Part shown: positions 33,040-42,246 of the stretch, piece by piece | Position numbering within the stretch: position 1 is the stretch's first letter | How the letters are laid out: each line of letters begins with the position of its first letter | NCBI GenBank assembly: GCA_947088675.1 | Contig: CAMUHN010000013.1 | Span: 1-56,726, forward strand | Reading direction: 5' to 3' | From: an uncultured Roseburia sp. | Lineage (GTDB): Bacteria; Bacillota; Clostridia; Lachnospirales; Lachnospiraceae | DNA: 56,726 nt | Position numbers and translations under genes: made by a program | Notes under the pieces: generated by a model | The model's database searches: none | What the model saw: the letters and a program-made list of their open reading frames with translations, nothing else | Told to the model about the DNA's origin: nothing

Positions 33040-34918
33040 TATTGCAGAAGAACTGAAAAAAGTTCCGGATTTGCCGGGCGTTTATATTATGCACGACAAA
33101 AGCGACACGATAATCTATATCGGGAAAGCGGTAAGCCTGCGCAAGCGGGTGCACCAGTATTTTCAGCCGAGCCATAACGAGGGTATAAAAAAAGCGCAGA
33201 TGGTAAAGCAGATTGCGCGTTTTGAGTATATCATTACCGATTCGGAACTGGAAGCGCTTGTGCTGGAATGTAATTTAATCAAGGAGCATCATCCAAAATA
33301 CAATACGATGCTGCGCGACGACAAAACATATCCGTATATCAGAGTGACTCTTGGGGAGGACTTCCCGAGAGTCCTCTTTTCACGTCAGCAAAAAAAGGAC
33401 AGGTCGCGCTATTTCGGGCCATATACGAGCGGCGGCGCGGTCAGAGACACGATTGAGCTTGTGAACAGGATTTACCGTCTGCGCACCTGCAGCAGAAATC
33501 TGCCGAAAGATATCGGAAAAGAGCGCCCATGTTTAAATTACCACATACATCAGTGCAGCGCGCCCTGCCAGGGGTATGTCACAAAGGAGGATTACCGCAG
33601 GCAGGTTGCGGAAGTAACCGAATTTTTAAATGGAAATTACACCGGAGTCTTAAAGATGCTTGAGGAGAAAATGCAGAAAGCTTCGGAGGACATGGAGTTT
33701 GAGAAAGCGATCGGATATCGGGAACTGATTGCCAGCGTAAAGCAGATTGCCCAGAAGCAGAAGATGACAAATACGGACGGCGAGGACAAGGATATTATCG
33801 CAGCGGCATACGACGATCAGGATGCCGTTGTGCAGGTGTTTTTTATACGGGGCGGCAAATTAATCGGACGTGATCATTTTTATATACGAATCGGTGCCGA
33901 GGATACCAAAAGCCAGATTCTGACTACGTTTATCAAACAGTTTTATGCAGGGACGCCGTTTATTCCGCGTGAGATTATGCTGCAGGGAGAAATAGAAGAG
34001 CAGGATATTTTAACTGACTGGCTGTCAAAAAAGCGCGGCGGAAAAGTTTATATCCGCGTGCCGCAAAAAGGCATGAAAGAGAAGCTGGTAGAGCTGGCGG
34101 AGAAAAACGCGCATCTTGTGCTCTCGCAGGATAAAGAAAAGATAAAGCGCGAGGAGGGACGCACGATCGGGGCATTAAAAGAGATTGGGAAACTGTTGGA
34201 GTTAGAGCAGCTTGTCCGCGTCGAGGCGTACGATATTTCAAATATCAACGGATTTGAGACAGTCGCTTCTATGGTTGTCTTTGAGAAAGGAAAGCCAAAG
34301 CGCAGCGATTACCGGAAGTTTAAGTTAAAGACTGTCCTGGGACCGGATGACTATGCTTCCATGCATGAGGTTTTAATGCGCCGTTTTTTGCACGGGATAA
34401 AAGAGCAAAAGGAGCTTGCCGACAAGGAGATCTCGGAGGAATACGGCAGTTTTACACGTTTTCCCGATTTGATTATGATGGACGGCGGAAAGGGGCAGGT
34501 CAATGTCGCTCTTGCTGTTCTTGATGAACTGCGGTTAAATATTCCTGTCTGCGGGATGGTAAAAGATGATAATCACCGTACAAGAGGGTTATACTATCAC
34601 AATGTAGAGATCCCGATCGACAGGCGCAGCGAGGGATTTAAGCTGATTACAAGAGTACAGGATGAAGCGCACCGGTTTGCCATTGAATATCACCGGTCGC
34701 TGAGAAGCAAAGAGCAGGTGCATTCCATACTGGACGATATCGCGGGGATTGGACCGGCGCGCAGAAAAGCTCTGATGAAAAAATACCAGTCTCTGGAAGC
34801 AATAAAAGCTGCAGATGAAGCGGATCTTGCGGCGACAGATTCCATGAACGAACAGGCGGCAAGGGCAGTGTATCAGTTTTTCCACTCGCAGTCGCAATCA
34901 CAGAAAGGCATGAGTTGA
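33032..34918 (+). CDS. uvrC: UvrABC system protein C (excinuclease)
   Basis: A 628-residue excinuclease subunit that makes both incisions in nucleotide excision repair. It has an N-terminal GIY-YIG nuclease domain ([24 protein letters not shown]), a Cys-rich linker, a UVR motif near 205-235, the RNase H-like UvrC domain ([21 protein letters not shown] then [10 protein letters not shown]) and C-terminal helix-hairpin-helix motifs ([13 protein letters not shown]). The ATG at 33032 is inside ftsH, so it depends on coupling; no strong ribosome site is seen. Confidence 0.97.
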   Translation: MFDIAEELKKVPDLPGVYIMHDKSDTIIYIGKAVSLRKRVHQYFQPSHNEGIKKAQMVKQIARFEYIITDSELEALVLECNLIKEHHPKYNTMLRDDKTYPYIRVTLGEDFPRVLFSRQQKKDRSRYFGPYTSGGAVRDTIELVNRIYRLRTCSRNLPKDIGKERPCLNYHIHQCSAPCQGYVTKEDYRRQVAEVTEFLNGNYTGVLKMLEEKMQKASEDMEFEKAIGYRELIASVKQIAQKQKMTNTDGEDKDIIAAAYDDQDAVVQVFFIRGGKLIGRDHFYIRIGAEDTKSQILTTFIKQFYAGTPFIPREIMLQGEIEEQDILTDWLSKKRGGKVYIRVPQKGMKEKLVELAEKNAHLVLSQDKEKIKREEGRTIGALKEIGKLLELEQLVRVEAYDISNINGFETVASMVVFEKGKPKRSDYRKFKLKTVLGPDDYASMHEVLMRRFLHGIKEQKELADKEISEEYGSFTRFPDLIMMDGGKGQVNVALAVLDELRLNIPVCGMVKDDNHRTRGLYYHNVEIPIDRRSEGFKLITRVQDEAHRFAIEYHRSLRSKEQVHSILDDIAGIGPARRKALMKKYQSLEAIKAADEADLAATDSMNEQAARAVYQFFHSQSQSQKGMS

Positions 34919-34943
34919 AAGAGAACGGATAGTATGCTATAAT
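34915..34943 (+). promoter_or_regulatory. Promoter of the hprK operon
   Basis: TTGAAA (34915-34920) overlaps the uvrC stop; 17 bp later is a perfect TATAAT (34938-34943), 55 bases before the hprK start. Confidence 0.85.
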
Positions 34944-34998
34944 GGCAGCAGTGTGAGGCGTAATCATCTGTGGTATCACAAAAACTGGGAGGTTTTAT

Positions 34999-35934
34999 AT
35001 GGGAAATATGGTAAAGCTAACAAAAATGGTAGAGGCGATGGGACTCTATAATTTTCTGCCTGACATGGATTTAAAAGACCACCGTATTACGGTCAGTGAT
35101 GTCAACCGTCCTGCACTGCAGTTAAGCGGTTATTTTCAGCATTTTGAGCAGTCGAGGGTTCAGATTATCGGGATGGTGGAATATACGTATTTACAGCAGC
35201 TGGATGCGGAGAAAAAAGAGAGTATTTATCGGGAATTTATGAGTTATGATGTTCCGTGTGTGATCATCTGCCGCGACTTAAAGCCGGATGAGATGTTTTT
35301 AAAGTTGGCAGAAGAGAATGGGATTCCGATTTTTGGTACAAAACGGGGGACATCCGAATTTATGGCGGAGCTGATCTACTGGTTAAGCGAGCAGCTTGCG
35401 CCCAGCATCACAATTCACGGTGTGCTCGTAGACGTATACGGCGAGGGCGTTCTGATTATGGGCGAGAGCGGTATAGGCAAAAGCGAAGCCGCACTGGAAC
35501 TGGTGCGCAGGGGGCACCGGCTTGTGACAGATGACGTCGTGGAGATTCGAAAGATCAATGATCATGTACTGATGGGCACATCGCCGGATATCACACGCTA
35601 TTTTATTGAACTGCGAGGAATCGGCATTATTGATATCAAGACATTGTTTGGCGTAGAAGGCGTAAAAGAAAAACAGCAGATTGACCTGGTCATTAAACTG
35701 GAAGACTGGAAAAAAGATAAAGAATACGACAGGCTTGGTCTGGAGGAAGAATATACGGAATTTCTGGGCAACCGTGTGGTATGCCAGTCGCTTCCGATTC
35801 GGCCCGGCCGTAACCTTGCAGTAATCTGTGAGGCGGCTGCCGTAAACCACAGACAAAAGAAGATGGGGTATAATGCGGCGCAGGAACTGTACCGCCGTGT
35901 GCAGGAGAATCTGACGAAGCAGCCCGAAGTGTAA
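34999..35934 (+). CDS. hprK: HPr kinase/phosphorylase
   Basis: A 311-residue bifunctional enzyme that adds and removes phosphate on Ser46 of HPr and so sets catabolite repression. The P-loop GESGIGKS is at 155-162 and the signature LRGIGIIDIKTLFG follows. Length and N-terminal domain are standard. It opens a run of six closely spaced plus-strand genes to 40999. GGGAGG precedes the ATG. The ptsH gene for its target is not in this window. Confidence 0.96.
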   Translation: MGNMVKLTKMVEAMGLYNFLPDMDLKDHRITVSDVNRPALQLSGYFQHFEQSRVQIIGMVEYTYLQQLDAEKKESIYREFMSYDVPCVIICRDLKPDEMFLKLAEENGIPIFGTKRGTSEFMAELIYWLSEQLAPSITIHGVLVDVYGEGVLIMGESGIGKSEAALELVRRGHRLVTDDVVEIRKINDHVLMGTSPDITRYFIELRGIGIIDIKTLFGVEGVKEKQQIDLVIKLEDWKKDKEYDRLGLEEEYTEFLGNRVVCQSLPIRPGRNLAVICEAAAVNHRQKKMGYNAAQELYRRVQENLTKQPEV

Positions 35935-35958
35935 GAATGAGAATGGAGGAGTGAAAAG

Positions 35959-37362
35959 ATGGATAGAAAAAATGCCTGGGAGAAGTATCCTGCGGGAGAA
36001 AAGCGGGAGCGCGTTTACGAGTTTGCGGAAAAATACCGCAAATTTTTGTCTGAATGTAAAACGGAGCGTGAATGCGTCGGGGCATTTGTCAGGAAAGCCG
36101 AGAAAGAAGGCTTCGTAAGTCTCCAGAAAGTGACAGGAGAGAACAAAAAATTAAAACCGGGCGACCGGATTTATGCGAATAATATGGGGAAAGGAATGGC
36201 GCTTTTCGTAATCGGGACAGACGGATTAGAGTGCGGCATGAATATTCTGGGCGCGCATATCGACTCGCCCAGACTGGACTTAAAGCAGGATCCAGTCTAT
36301 GAGGACAATGATTTTGCGATGTTTGACACGCATTACTATGGCGGCATTAAGAAATATCAGTGGGTGACGCTGCCGCTTGCGCTGCATGGCGTGATCGTCA
36401 AAAAGGACGGGACAGCGATACCGGTTAATATCGGCGATAAGCCGGAGGATCCGGTGTTCGGAATCAGCGACTTGCTGGTGCACCTCTCGGGCGAGCAGAT
36501 GGAAAAAAAAGCCGCAAAAGTAATTGAGGGGGAAAAACTGGATCTTCTGATCGGCAGTATTCCGTTTTCCGGAGAAGAGAAAGACGACAAAGAGAAACGA
36601 AAAGAAAAAGTAAAAGCCAATATCCTGGCGTTGTTGGAAAAAGAATATGAGATTGAGGAGGAGGACTTCCTCTCCGCCGAAATTGAGGTTGTTCCGGCAG
36701 GCGCTGCAAGGGATTACGGTTTTGACCGCAGTATGATTATGGGGTATGGCCATGACGACAGAGTATGCGCCTATCCATCTTTTATGGCAATGCTGAAAAT
36801 GAAAGAGCCAAAGCGCACAAGTGTGTGCCTGCTTGTGGACAAAGAGGAAATCGGCAGTGTCGGGGCAACCGGAATGCAGTCGCGTTTCTTTGAAAATACG
36901 GTGGCGGAACTAATAAATGCAATGGGATGCTATTCGGAACTTACACTGCGGCGGGCTATGAAAAATTCCGACGTGCTTTCCTCTGATGTCTCCGCCGCAT
37001 TTGACCCGAATTATTCGTCGGTGATGTTAAAACAAAATACCGCGTATTTTGGGCGGGGGCTTGTCTTTAATAAGTATACCGGCGCCAGAGGCAAATCCGG
37101 TTCAAATGATGCAAATGCAGAATATGTGGCAAAACTTCGTCATATTATGGATAAAAATGAGGTGGCGTTCCAGACGGCGGAGCTTGGCAAGGTTGATCAG
37201 GGCGGCGGCGGAACGATCGCTTATATTCTGGCGAATTACGGCATGAATGTCATTGACAGCGGTGTTGCAGTATTAAATATGCATGCACCGTGGGAGATCA
37301 TCAGCAAAGTAGATCTGTATGAGGCATATCGCGGTTATATTGCATTTTTAAATGAAGCATAG
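35959..37362 (+). CDS. M18 family zinc aminopeptidase
   Basis: A 467-residue metallopeptidase of the M18 (aspartyl aminopeptidase-like) family. Metal and core motifs visible are GAHIDSPRLDLK, THYYGGIKKYQWV, GYGHDDRVCAYPS and VDKEEIGSVGATGMQS, with a last metal histidine in LNMHAPWE. It trims N-terminal residues from peptides in the cytoplasm. It is 24 bases after hprK with GGAGG upstream, so it is co-transcribed, though no functional tie to hprK is obvious. Confidence 0.92.
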   Translation: MDRKNAWEKYPAGEKRERVYEFAEKYRKFLSECKTERECVGAFVRKAEKEGFVSLQKVTGENKKLKPGDRIYANNMGKGMALFVIGTDGLECGMNILGAHIDSPRLDLKQDPVYEDNDFAMFDTHYYGGIKKYQWVTLPLALHGVIVKKDGTAIPVNIGDKPEDPVFGISDLLVHLSGEQMEKKAAKVIEGEKLDLLIGSIPFSGEEKDDKEKRKEKVKANILALLEKEYEIEEEDFLSAEIEVVPAGAARDYGFDRSMIMGYGHDDRVCAYPSFMAMLKMKEPKRTSVCLLVDKEEIGSVGATGMQSRFFENTVAELINAMGCYSELTLRRAMKNSDVLSSDVSAAFDPNYSSVMLKQNTAYFGRGLVFNKYTGARGKSGSNDANAEYVAKLRHIMDKNEVAFQTAELGKVDQGGGGTIAYILANYGMNVIDSGVAVLNMHAPWEIISKVDLYEAYRGYIAFLNEA

Positions 37363-37397
37363 AAGCCCGGCGCAATGCAAAAAGCAGGGGGAGAAAC

Positions 37398-38306
37398 GTG
37401 AGTTTGGATTTTTTTCAAAAATTAAGTGAAATTGCGGGGGATGCCCCCCATTGCAAAAACGAGCCGATGAGCCGCCATACAACCTTTCGTGTCGGCGGTC
37501 CTGCAGAATATTTTGTGCGGCCTGACACAGGACAGCTGCCCGATATCTTAAAACTTTGCAGACAGTACGGCGTACCCAGTTATATTATCGGAAACGGCAG
37601 CAATCTTCTGGTCGGAGACGGCGGGATGGACGGACTTGTCATCGAGATGGGTGCAGATGAAACGGAGATCACGATCAGAGACACCGTTATGGAAGTTCCG
37701 GCGGGTGTGCTTCTGACGAAAGCGGCAAACGCGGCGGCAGAAGCCGCGCTTGGCGGAATGGAATTTGCGGCGGGGATACCGGGCACGGTCGGCGGCGCTG
37801 TTACAATGAACGCAGGCGCATACGGAAGCGAGATGAAAGATATCGTTTCTTCCGTTACGGTTTATGATTCATATGGCGCAAAGAAACGGATCATGGCGGA
37901 AGATATGGCATTTGGCTACCGCGCCAGCTGTATCCCTGCCAATCATTTTATTGTGGTTTCCGCCGAACTGAAACTGTATCCAGGAGACAGAGAAGAAATT
38001 TTTGCCAGGATGGGGGAACTTCGAAAAAGGCGCATGGAAAAGCAGCCGTTGGAGTATCCGAGCGCCGGAAGTACCTTTAAGAGGCCGGACGGTTACTACG
38101 CAGGCAAGCTCATTATGGATGCCGGACTTTCGGGCTACCGTGTCGGCGGTGCGATGGTATCCGAAAAGCACTGCGGGTTTGTGATTAATGCAGACGGCGC
38201 GACAGCATGTGAGATCAGACAGCTGATGGAGGATGTGATCCAAAAGGTAGAACAGGTTTTTCATGTCACACTCGAACCGGAAGTGAAACTGATCGGAAAG
38301 TTTTAG
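37398..38306 (+). CDS. murB: UDP-N-acetylenolpyruvoylglucosamine reductase
   Basis: A 302-residue FAD enzyme that reduces UDP-GlcNAc-enolpyruvate to UDP-MurNAc in peptidoglycan synthesis. It shows the type II MurB pattern: HTTFRVGGPA, the FAD-binding YIIGNGSNLLVGDGG, GIPGTVGGAVTMNAGAYG and the catalytic serine in YPSAGSTFKRP. Translation starts at GTG 37398, with GGGGGAG upstream. The murB-rapZ-whiA order is common in Firmicutes. Confidence 0.96.
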   Translation: MSLDFFQKLSEIAGDAPHCKNEPMSRHTTFRVGGPAEYFVRPDTGQLPDILKLCRQYGVPSYIIGNGSNLLVGDGGMDGLVIEMGADETEITIRDTVMEVPAGVLLTKAANAAAEAALGGMEFAAGIPGTVGGAVTMNAGAYGSEMKDIVSSVTVYDSYGAKKRIMAEDMAFGYRASCIPANHFIVVSAELKLYPGDREEIFARMGELRKRRMEKQPLEYPSAGSTFKRPDGYYAGKLIMDAGLSGYRVGGAMVSEKHCGFVINADGATACEIRQLMEDVIQKVEQVFHVTLEPEVKLIGKF

Positions 38307-38367
38307 CGAAAAATCCTGTCTGTGCCGGAGCATGGAGAGCCGCTTTTGCGGCAGAATGAGAGGAAAA

Positions 38368-39243
38368 ATGAAATTTGTGATTTTAACCGGAATGTCTGGG
38401 GCGGGAAAGAGCACGGCGATCAAAATTATGGAAGACATCGGTTTTTATTGCGTAGACAATCTGCCGATTCCGCTCTTGGAGCAGTTTCTGGAACTGACGG
38501 AACAGCGAGTTGTGGAATTAAAGAACGTTGCAGTCGGGATTGATATTCGAAACGGCCGTTCTCTTGACGAACTGAAAGAAGTATTGGAGCGTATCCGTAA
38601 GAGAGGAACGAATTATGAAATTCTGTTTCTGGATTCCAATGATACTGTGCTTGTGCGCCGTTACAAAGAGACGCGCAGGAACCATCCGCTTGCCGGTGGA
38701 GAGCGCGTTGACAGGGGAATTAATGAGGAGCGTAAGCGGCTTGCCTTTTTAAAAGACAACGCGGATTATATCATAGATACAGGCAGGCTTTTAACCAGAG
38801 AATTGAAAGCGGAGCTTGAGAAGATTTTTATTTTGGATCAGGATTATAAAAACCTGTTTATCACGATATTGTCTTTTGGATTTAAATACGGGATTCCTGC
38901 TGATTCGGATCTCGTCTTTGATGTGCGTTTTTTGCCGAATCCCTATTACATACAGGAACTTCGCCCGAAAACAGGGAACGACGAGGAAATACAAAATTAT
39001 GTGCTTCAGTTTCGCGAGTCGCATGAGTTTCTGGATAAAGTGGAAGATCTGCTGACGTTTTTGATTCCGAATTATTCGGCGGAAGGAAAAAATCAGCTGG
39101 TAATCTCGATCGGCTGTACCGGCGGCAAACATCGTTCCGTTACGCTTGCCAATGAAATCTATAAAATGCTTTCTGAGAAAAAGGGGTACGGGCTTAAGAT
39201 TGAACACAGGGATATCGAAAAAGATGCAAAGAGGGGCAAATAA
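38368..39243 (+). CDS. rapZ: RNase adapter protein RapZ (YvcJ-like nucleotide-binding protein)
   Basis: A 291-residue protein with Walker A GMSGAGKS (8-15), the segment FYCVDNLP, and the C-terminal domain signature IGCTGGKHRSV. In E. coli RapZ controls glucosamine-6-phosphate synthase through small RNAs; in Firmicutes the homologue YvcJ binds nucleotides and its exact role is less clear. ATG 38368 was chosen over 38332 because GAGAGG lies just upstream and the protein then begins at the usual KFVILTG. Confidence 0.93.
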   Translation: MKFVILTGMSGAGKSTAIKIMEDIGFYCVDNLPIPLLEQFLELTEQRVVELKNVAVGIDIRNGRSLDELKEVLERIRKRGTNYEILFLDSNDTVLVRRYKETRRNHPLAGGERVDRGINEERKRLAFLKDNADYIIDTGRLLTRELKAELEKIFILDQDYKNLFITILSFGFKYGIPADSDLVFDVRFLPNPYYIQELRPKTGNDEEIQNYVLQFRESHEFLDKVEDLLTFLIPNYSAEGKNQLVISIGCTGGKHRSVTLANEIYKMLSEKKGYGLKIEHRDIEKDAKRGK

Positions 39244-39245
39244 AA

Positions 39246-40115
39246 ATGTCATTTTCCAGTGATGTAAAACAGGAACTCTGCGGCCGTATGGGGGCGGGCA
39301 GGCACTGCCAGCTTGCAGAGCTTGCCGTATTATTTGCATTTGACGGAGAAATTTCAAAGACAAATCATCCTCTCATAAAACGAAAGTACGAATCTCTGGC
39401 AGCGGAGCTTTTTGCCGGGGAAGATCCTTATTCGGAACAGACCGTCCGCAAATTACTGCGCGCGGTAAAGATGTGGGATGAAAATCAGTCCCACGCCTGT
39501 ATTTTTGATACGGTTGACGGACTTTTGATACAAAAAGACTGCTGCAGGCGTGCGTTTTTGCGCGGTGCGTTTCTGATTGCGGGATCCATCAGCGATCCGG
39601 AAAAATCATATCATTTTGAGATAGTCTGCAGAAGCATGCAGCAGGCAGGACAGATCCAGGATGCCGTCAACAGTTTTGAGATGGATGCAAAGATTGTAGA
39701 GCGAAAGAAACATTATATTGTATATCTGAAAGAAGGCGCACAGATTATTGATATTTTGAATGTCATGCAGGCGCATGTGGCGCTGATGAATCTGGAAAAT
39801 GTGCGTATTTTGAAGGGAATGCGCAATACAGTGAACCGTAAAGTCAACTGTGAGACGGCAAATATCACAAAAACGGTCGGAGCGGCCGTAAAGCAGATTA
39901 ATGATATCAACTATATACGCGAAGTTGCAGGTATGGAGTATCTGCCTGACAATTTAAAGGAAATGGCGCGGCTTCGGCTTTTATATCCGGATGCGCCCTT
40001 AAAGGAACTTGGAACTTATTTAAACCCGCCGGTCGGGAAGTCAGGCGTTAACCACAGGTTGCGCAGAATCGGAGAAATCGCAGACAATCTGCGAAACAAC
40101 AGGGAAACATTATGA
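39246..40115 (+). CDS. whiA: DNA-binding protein WhiA
   Basis: A 289-residue protein combining an N-terminal LAGLIDADG homing-endonuclease-like domain with a C-terminal helix-turn-helix (LPDNLKEMARLRL, then GKSGVNHRLRRI). WhiA controls sporulation septation in Streptomyces and affects division and chromosome segregation in Firmicutes. It starts two bases after rapZ, and its stop overlaps the next gene by four bases (ATGA). Confidence 0.95.
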   Translation: MSFSSDVKQELCGRMGAGRHCQLAELAVLFAFDGEISKTNHPLIKRKYESLAAELFAGEDPYSEQTVRKLLRAVKMWDENQSHACIFDTVDGLLIQKDCCRRAFLRGAFLIAGSISDPEKSYHFEIVCRSMQQAGQIQDAVNSFEMDAKIVERKKHYIVYLKEGAQIIDILNVMQAHVALMNLENVRILKGMRNTVNRKVNCETANITKTVGAAVKQINDINYIREVAGMEYLPDNLKEMARLRLLYPDAPLKELGTYLNPPVGKSGVNHRLRRIGEIADNLRNNRETL

Positions 40116-40999
40116 GGAAGCTATTATTTATTTTTAATCCATTTTCCGGAAAAGCCCAGATTAAAAACAGGCTTCTGGAAATTGTAGATACTATGGTGAA
40201 AGCCGGGTATGAGGTGACAATTTATCCGACGCAGTCGTGCGGAGATGCCGCAAATAAAACGGAACAGGCGGCAGGCGACTACGATCTGCTGGTAGTCAGC
40301 GGCGGAGACGGTACGCTTGACGAGGCGGTCGACGGTATGATGCGCCGGAAACAGAAAATCCCGATCGGATACATACCGGCGGGCAGCACAAATGATTTTG
40401 CCGTTTCTCTGAACATTCCAAAAGATATGGGAAAATCGGCGTATACGGCAGTTAACGGAATACCGTTTTTGTGTGATGTAGGGGCATTTGGCAGCAAGCA
40501 TTTTGTCTATGTGGCCGCGTTTGGCCTTTTTACAGGCGTATCCTATTCGACCAGCCAGGAGCGCAAAAACTTGCTGGGTCATGTCGCCTATCTGCTGGAG
40601 GGCGTCAAAAGCCTGCATGAAATCACGTATTACCGGATTCGTGCGGAATATGAAAATATTCGTCTGGAAGATGAATTTATGCTGGGAATGATTACCAACT
40701 CTACTTCGGTAGGAGGGTTTAAGGGGATGACAGGGAGAGACGTACGGCTGGACGACGGTGTTTTTGAGGTGACGCTGATAAAAAAACCGCGTAATCCGCT
40801 GGAACTCAACCGGATTATCCAGTCGCTGCGACAGAAAGTCGACAGCACGGATATGGTGTATTCGTTTAAAACCGATCATATCCGTTTCTTTTCGGAGGTG
40901 TCGATTCCATGGACACTGGATGGAGAATACGGCGGCAGCCATACCGAGGTTGAAATTCAAAATATCTGCAGAGCGGTTGAGATTATCGTTCCGTCGTAG
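40112..40999 (+). CDS. YegS/DgkB-type diacylglycerol (lipid) kinase
   Basis: A 295-residue cytoplasmic lipid kinase with the family motifs NPFSGKAQIKN at the start and SGGDGTLDEAVDGM, plus GSTNDFAVSLNIP. Such enzymes return diacylglycerol to phosphatidic acid, or phosphorylate related lipids. In many Firmicutes ptsH follows whiA; here this kinase is coupled to whiA. It is the last gene of the hprK operon. No clear terminator follows; there is only a small GC hairpin near 41010. Confidence 0.9.
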   Translation: MRKLLFIFNPFSGKAQIKNRLLEIVDTMVKAGYEVTIYPTQSCGDAANKTEQAAGDYDLLVVSGGDGTLDEAVDGMMRRKQKIPIGYIPAGSTNDFAVSLNIPKDMGKSAYTAVNGIPFLCDVGAFGSKHFVYVAAFGLFTGVSYSTSQERKNLLGHVAYLLEGVKSLHEITYYRIRAEYENIRLEDEFMLGMITNSTSVGGFKGMTGRDVRLDDGVFEVTLIKKPRNPLELNRIIQSLRQKVDSTDMVYSFKTDHIRFFSEVSIPWTLDGEYGGSHTEVEIQNICRAVEIIVPS

Positions 41000-41085
41000 A
41001 ACAGAAAAACGGGTGAACCGTAACCAGGTCTGCAGATTCGTCTGTTTGTACCGAAAATAAGCTTTATTTTTTGGAAAGATTCAGT

Positions 41086-41091
41086 TATAAT
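41086..41091 (+). promoter_or_regulatory. Candidate -10 element of the fba promoter
   Basis: A perfect TATAAT lies 49 bases before the fba ATG. The -35 at 17 bp (TTTATT, about 41063-41068) is poor, so assignment rests on the -10 and on the gap between operons. Confidence 0.5.
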
Positions 41092-41139
41092 AGGATTATC
41101 ATTTGAATTGCGCAGTAAGTGCGCAGGATTGGAGGAAAA

Positions 41140-42003
41140 ATGTTAGTATCTGCAAAGGAAATGCTTGACAAAGCAAAAGCCGGCCATTATGCGGTAGGCC
41201 AGTTTAACATCAACAACCTGGAGTGGACAAAGTCTATTCTGCTCACAGCCGAGGAGTGCAAATCTCCGGTGATTCTTGGAGTTTCCGAAGGCGCGGGCAA
41301 ATATATGACCGGCTTTAAGACCGTAGCGGCAATGGTAAAGGCAATGATCGGTGAGTTAAATATTACGGTTCCGGTTGCGCTCCATCTGGATCATGGCACA
41401 TACGAAGGCTGCATGAAATGTGTGGAAGCCGGATTTTCGTCCATAATGTTTGACGGATCTCATTATCCGATTGACGAGAATGTGGCAAAAACGACGGAGC
41501 TTGTTGAGATTGCACATAAAAACGGCATGTCGATTGAGGCGGAAGTGGGTTCCATCGGCGGCGAGGAAGACGGCGTTGTGGGAATGGGAGAATGTGCCGA
41601 CCCGCAGGAATGCAAGAAAATTGCTGATCTTGGTGTGGACATGCTTGCCGCAGGAATCGGCAATATCCATGGAAAGTATCCGGCAAACTGGGCTGGGCTC
41701 AGTTTTGAAACGCTTGATGCCGTACAGAAGCTGACCGGCGATATGCCGCTTGTACTTCACGGCGGCACGGGTATTCCGGAAGATATGATCAAAAAGGCAA
41801 TCTCACTCGGCGTTGCAAAGATCAATGTAAATACCGAGTGCCAGCTTTCTTTTGCCGATGCTACGCGCAAATATATTGAGGCCGGAAAAGATCAGCAGGG
41901 CAAAGGCTTCGACCCGCGCAAACTGCTTGCGCCGGGCGCGGAAGCGATTAAGGCAACTGTAAAGGAAAAGATGGAACTGTTCGGCTCCGTCGGAAAAGCA
42001 TAA
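41140..42003 (+). CDS. fba: Class II fructose-1,6-bisphosphate aldolase
   Basis: A 287-residue zinc aldolase of glycolysis, splitting fructose-1,6-bisphosphate into the two triose phosphates. Metal and substrate motifs are VALHLDHGTYEG, the EAEVGSIGGEEDG segment and VLHGGTGIPEDM, with the phosphate-binding AKINVNTECQ. Length matches short class II enzymes; tagatose-bisphosphate aldolase is an alternative, but this gene stands alone as the glycolytic enzyme usually does. ATG 41140 has GGAGG upstream. Confidence 0.94.
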   Translation: MLVSAKEMLDKAKAGHYAVGQFNINNLEWTKSILLTAEECKSPVILGVSEGAGKYMTGFKTVAAMVKAMIGELNITVPVALHLDHGTYEGCMKCVEAGFSSIMFDGSHYPIDENVAKTTELVEIAHKNGMSIEAEVGSIGGEEDGVVGMGECADPQECKKIADLGVDMLAAGIGNIHGKYPANWAGLSFETLDAVQKLTGDMPLVLHGGTGIPEDMIKKAISLGVAKINVNTECQLSFADATRKYIEAGKDQQGKGFDPRKLLAPGAEAIKATVKEKMELFGSVGKA

Positions 42004-42114
42004 AAATTTCACAAAAAAAATAAAATATTTCTGAATTCTTTGTGAAAAATATGTCTTGCGGTGCGTCAGAAAAAGTATTATCTTAAATAGCAACAAGACA
42101 GGTAAGCGATGAAC

Positions 42115-42149
42115 AAGGGTGTTCCAACAGGATTGGAATACCCTTTTTG
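42115..42149 (+). terminator. Intrinsic terminator between fba and glnN
   Basis: AAGGGTGTTCCAA (42115-42127) pairs with TTGGAATACCCTT (42133-42145) around a 5-nt loop, followed by TTTGATTTTT. A second stem, TTTCACAAA (42007-42015) with TTTGTGAAA (42039-42047), lies right after fba but has no T-tract. A TTGCGG-17 bp-TATCTT pair near 42056-42084 could start a short transcript through this terminator. Confidence 0.75.
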
Positions 42150-42246
42150 ATTTTTCCGGTTGATCTTACGGCCAGAATCGCGTACCATATAACAGACACA
42201 ATCAATAAAATGTGATGCTGTGTGCAGAGAGAAAGGATGGATCAGT

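Noticed and set aside
41071-41076. TTGGAA as -35 of the fba promoter
   Set aside because: It is only nine bases from the TATAAT, too close for a sigma-70-type promoter.
42110-42151. 13-codon frame as a true leader peptide gene
   Set aside because: The ribosome site is weak and the codons show no Gln or Glu run; kept only as part of a low-interest observation.
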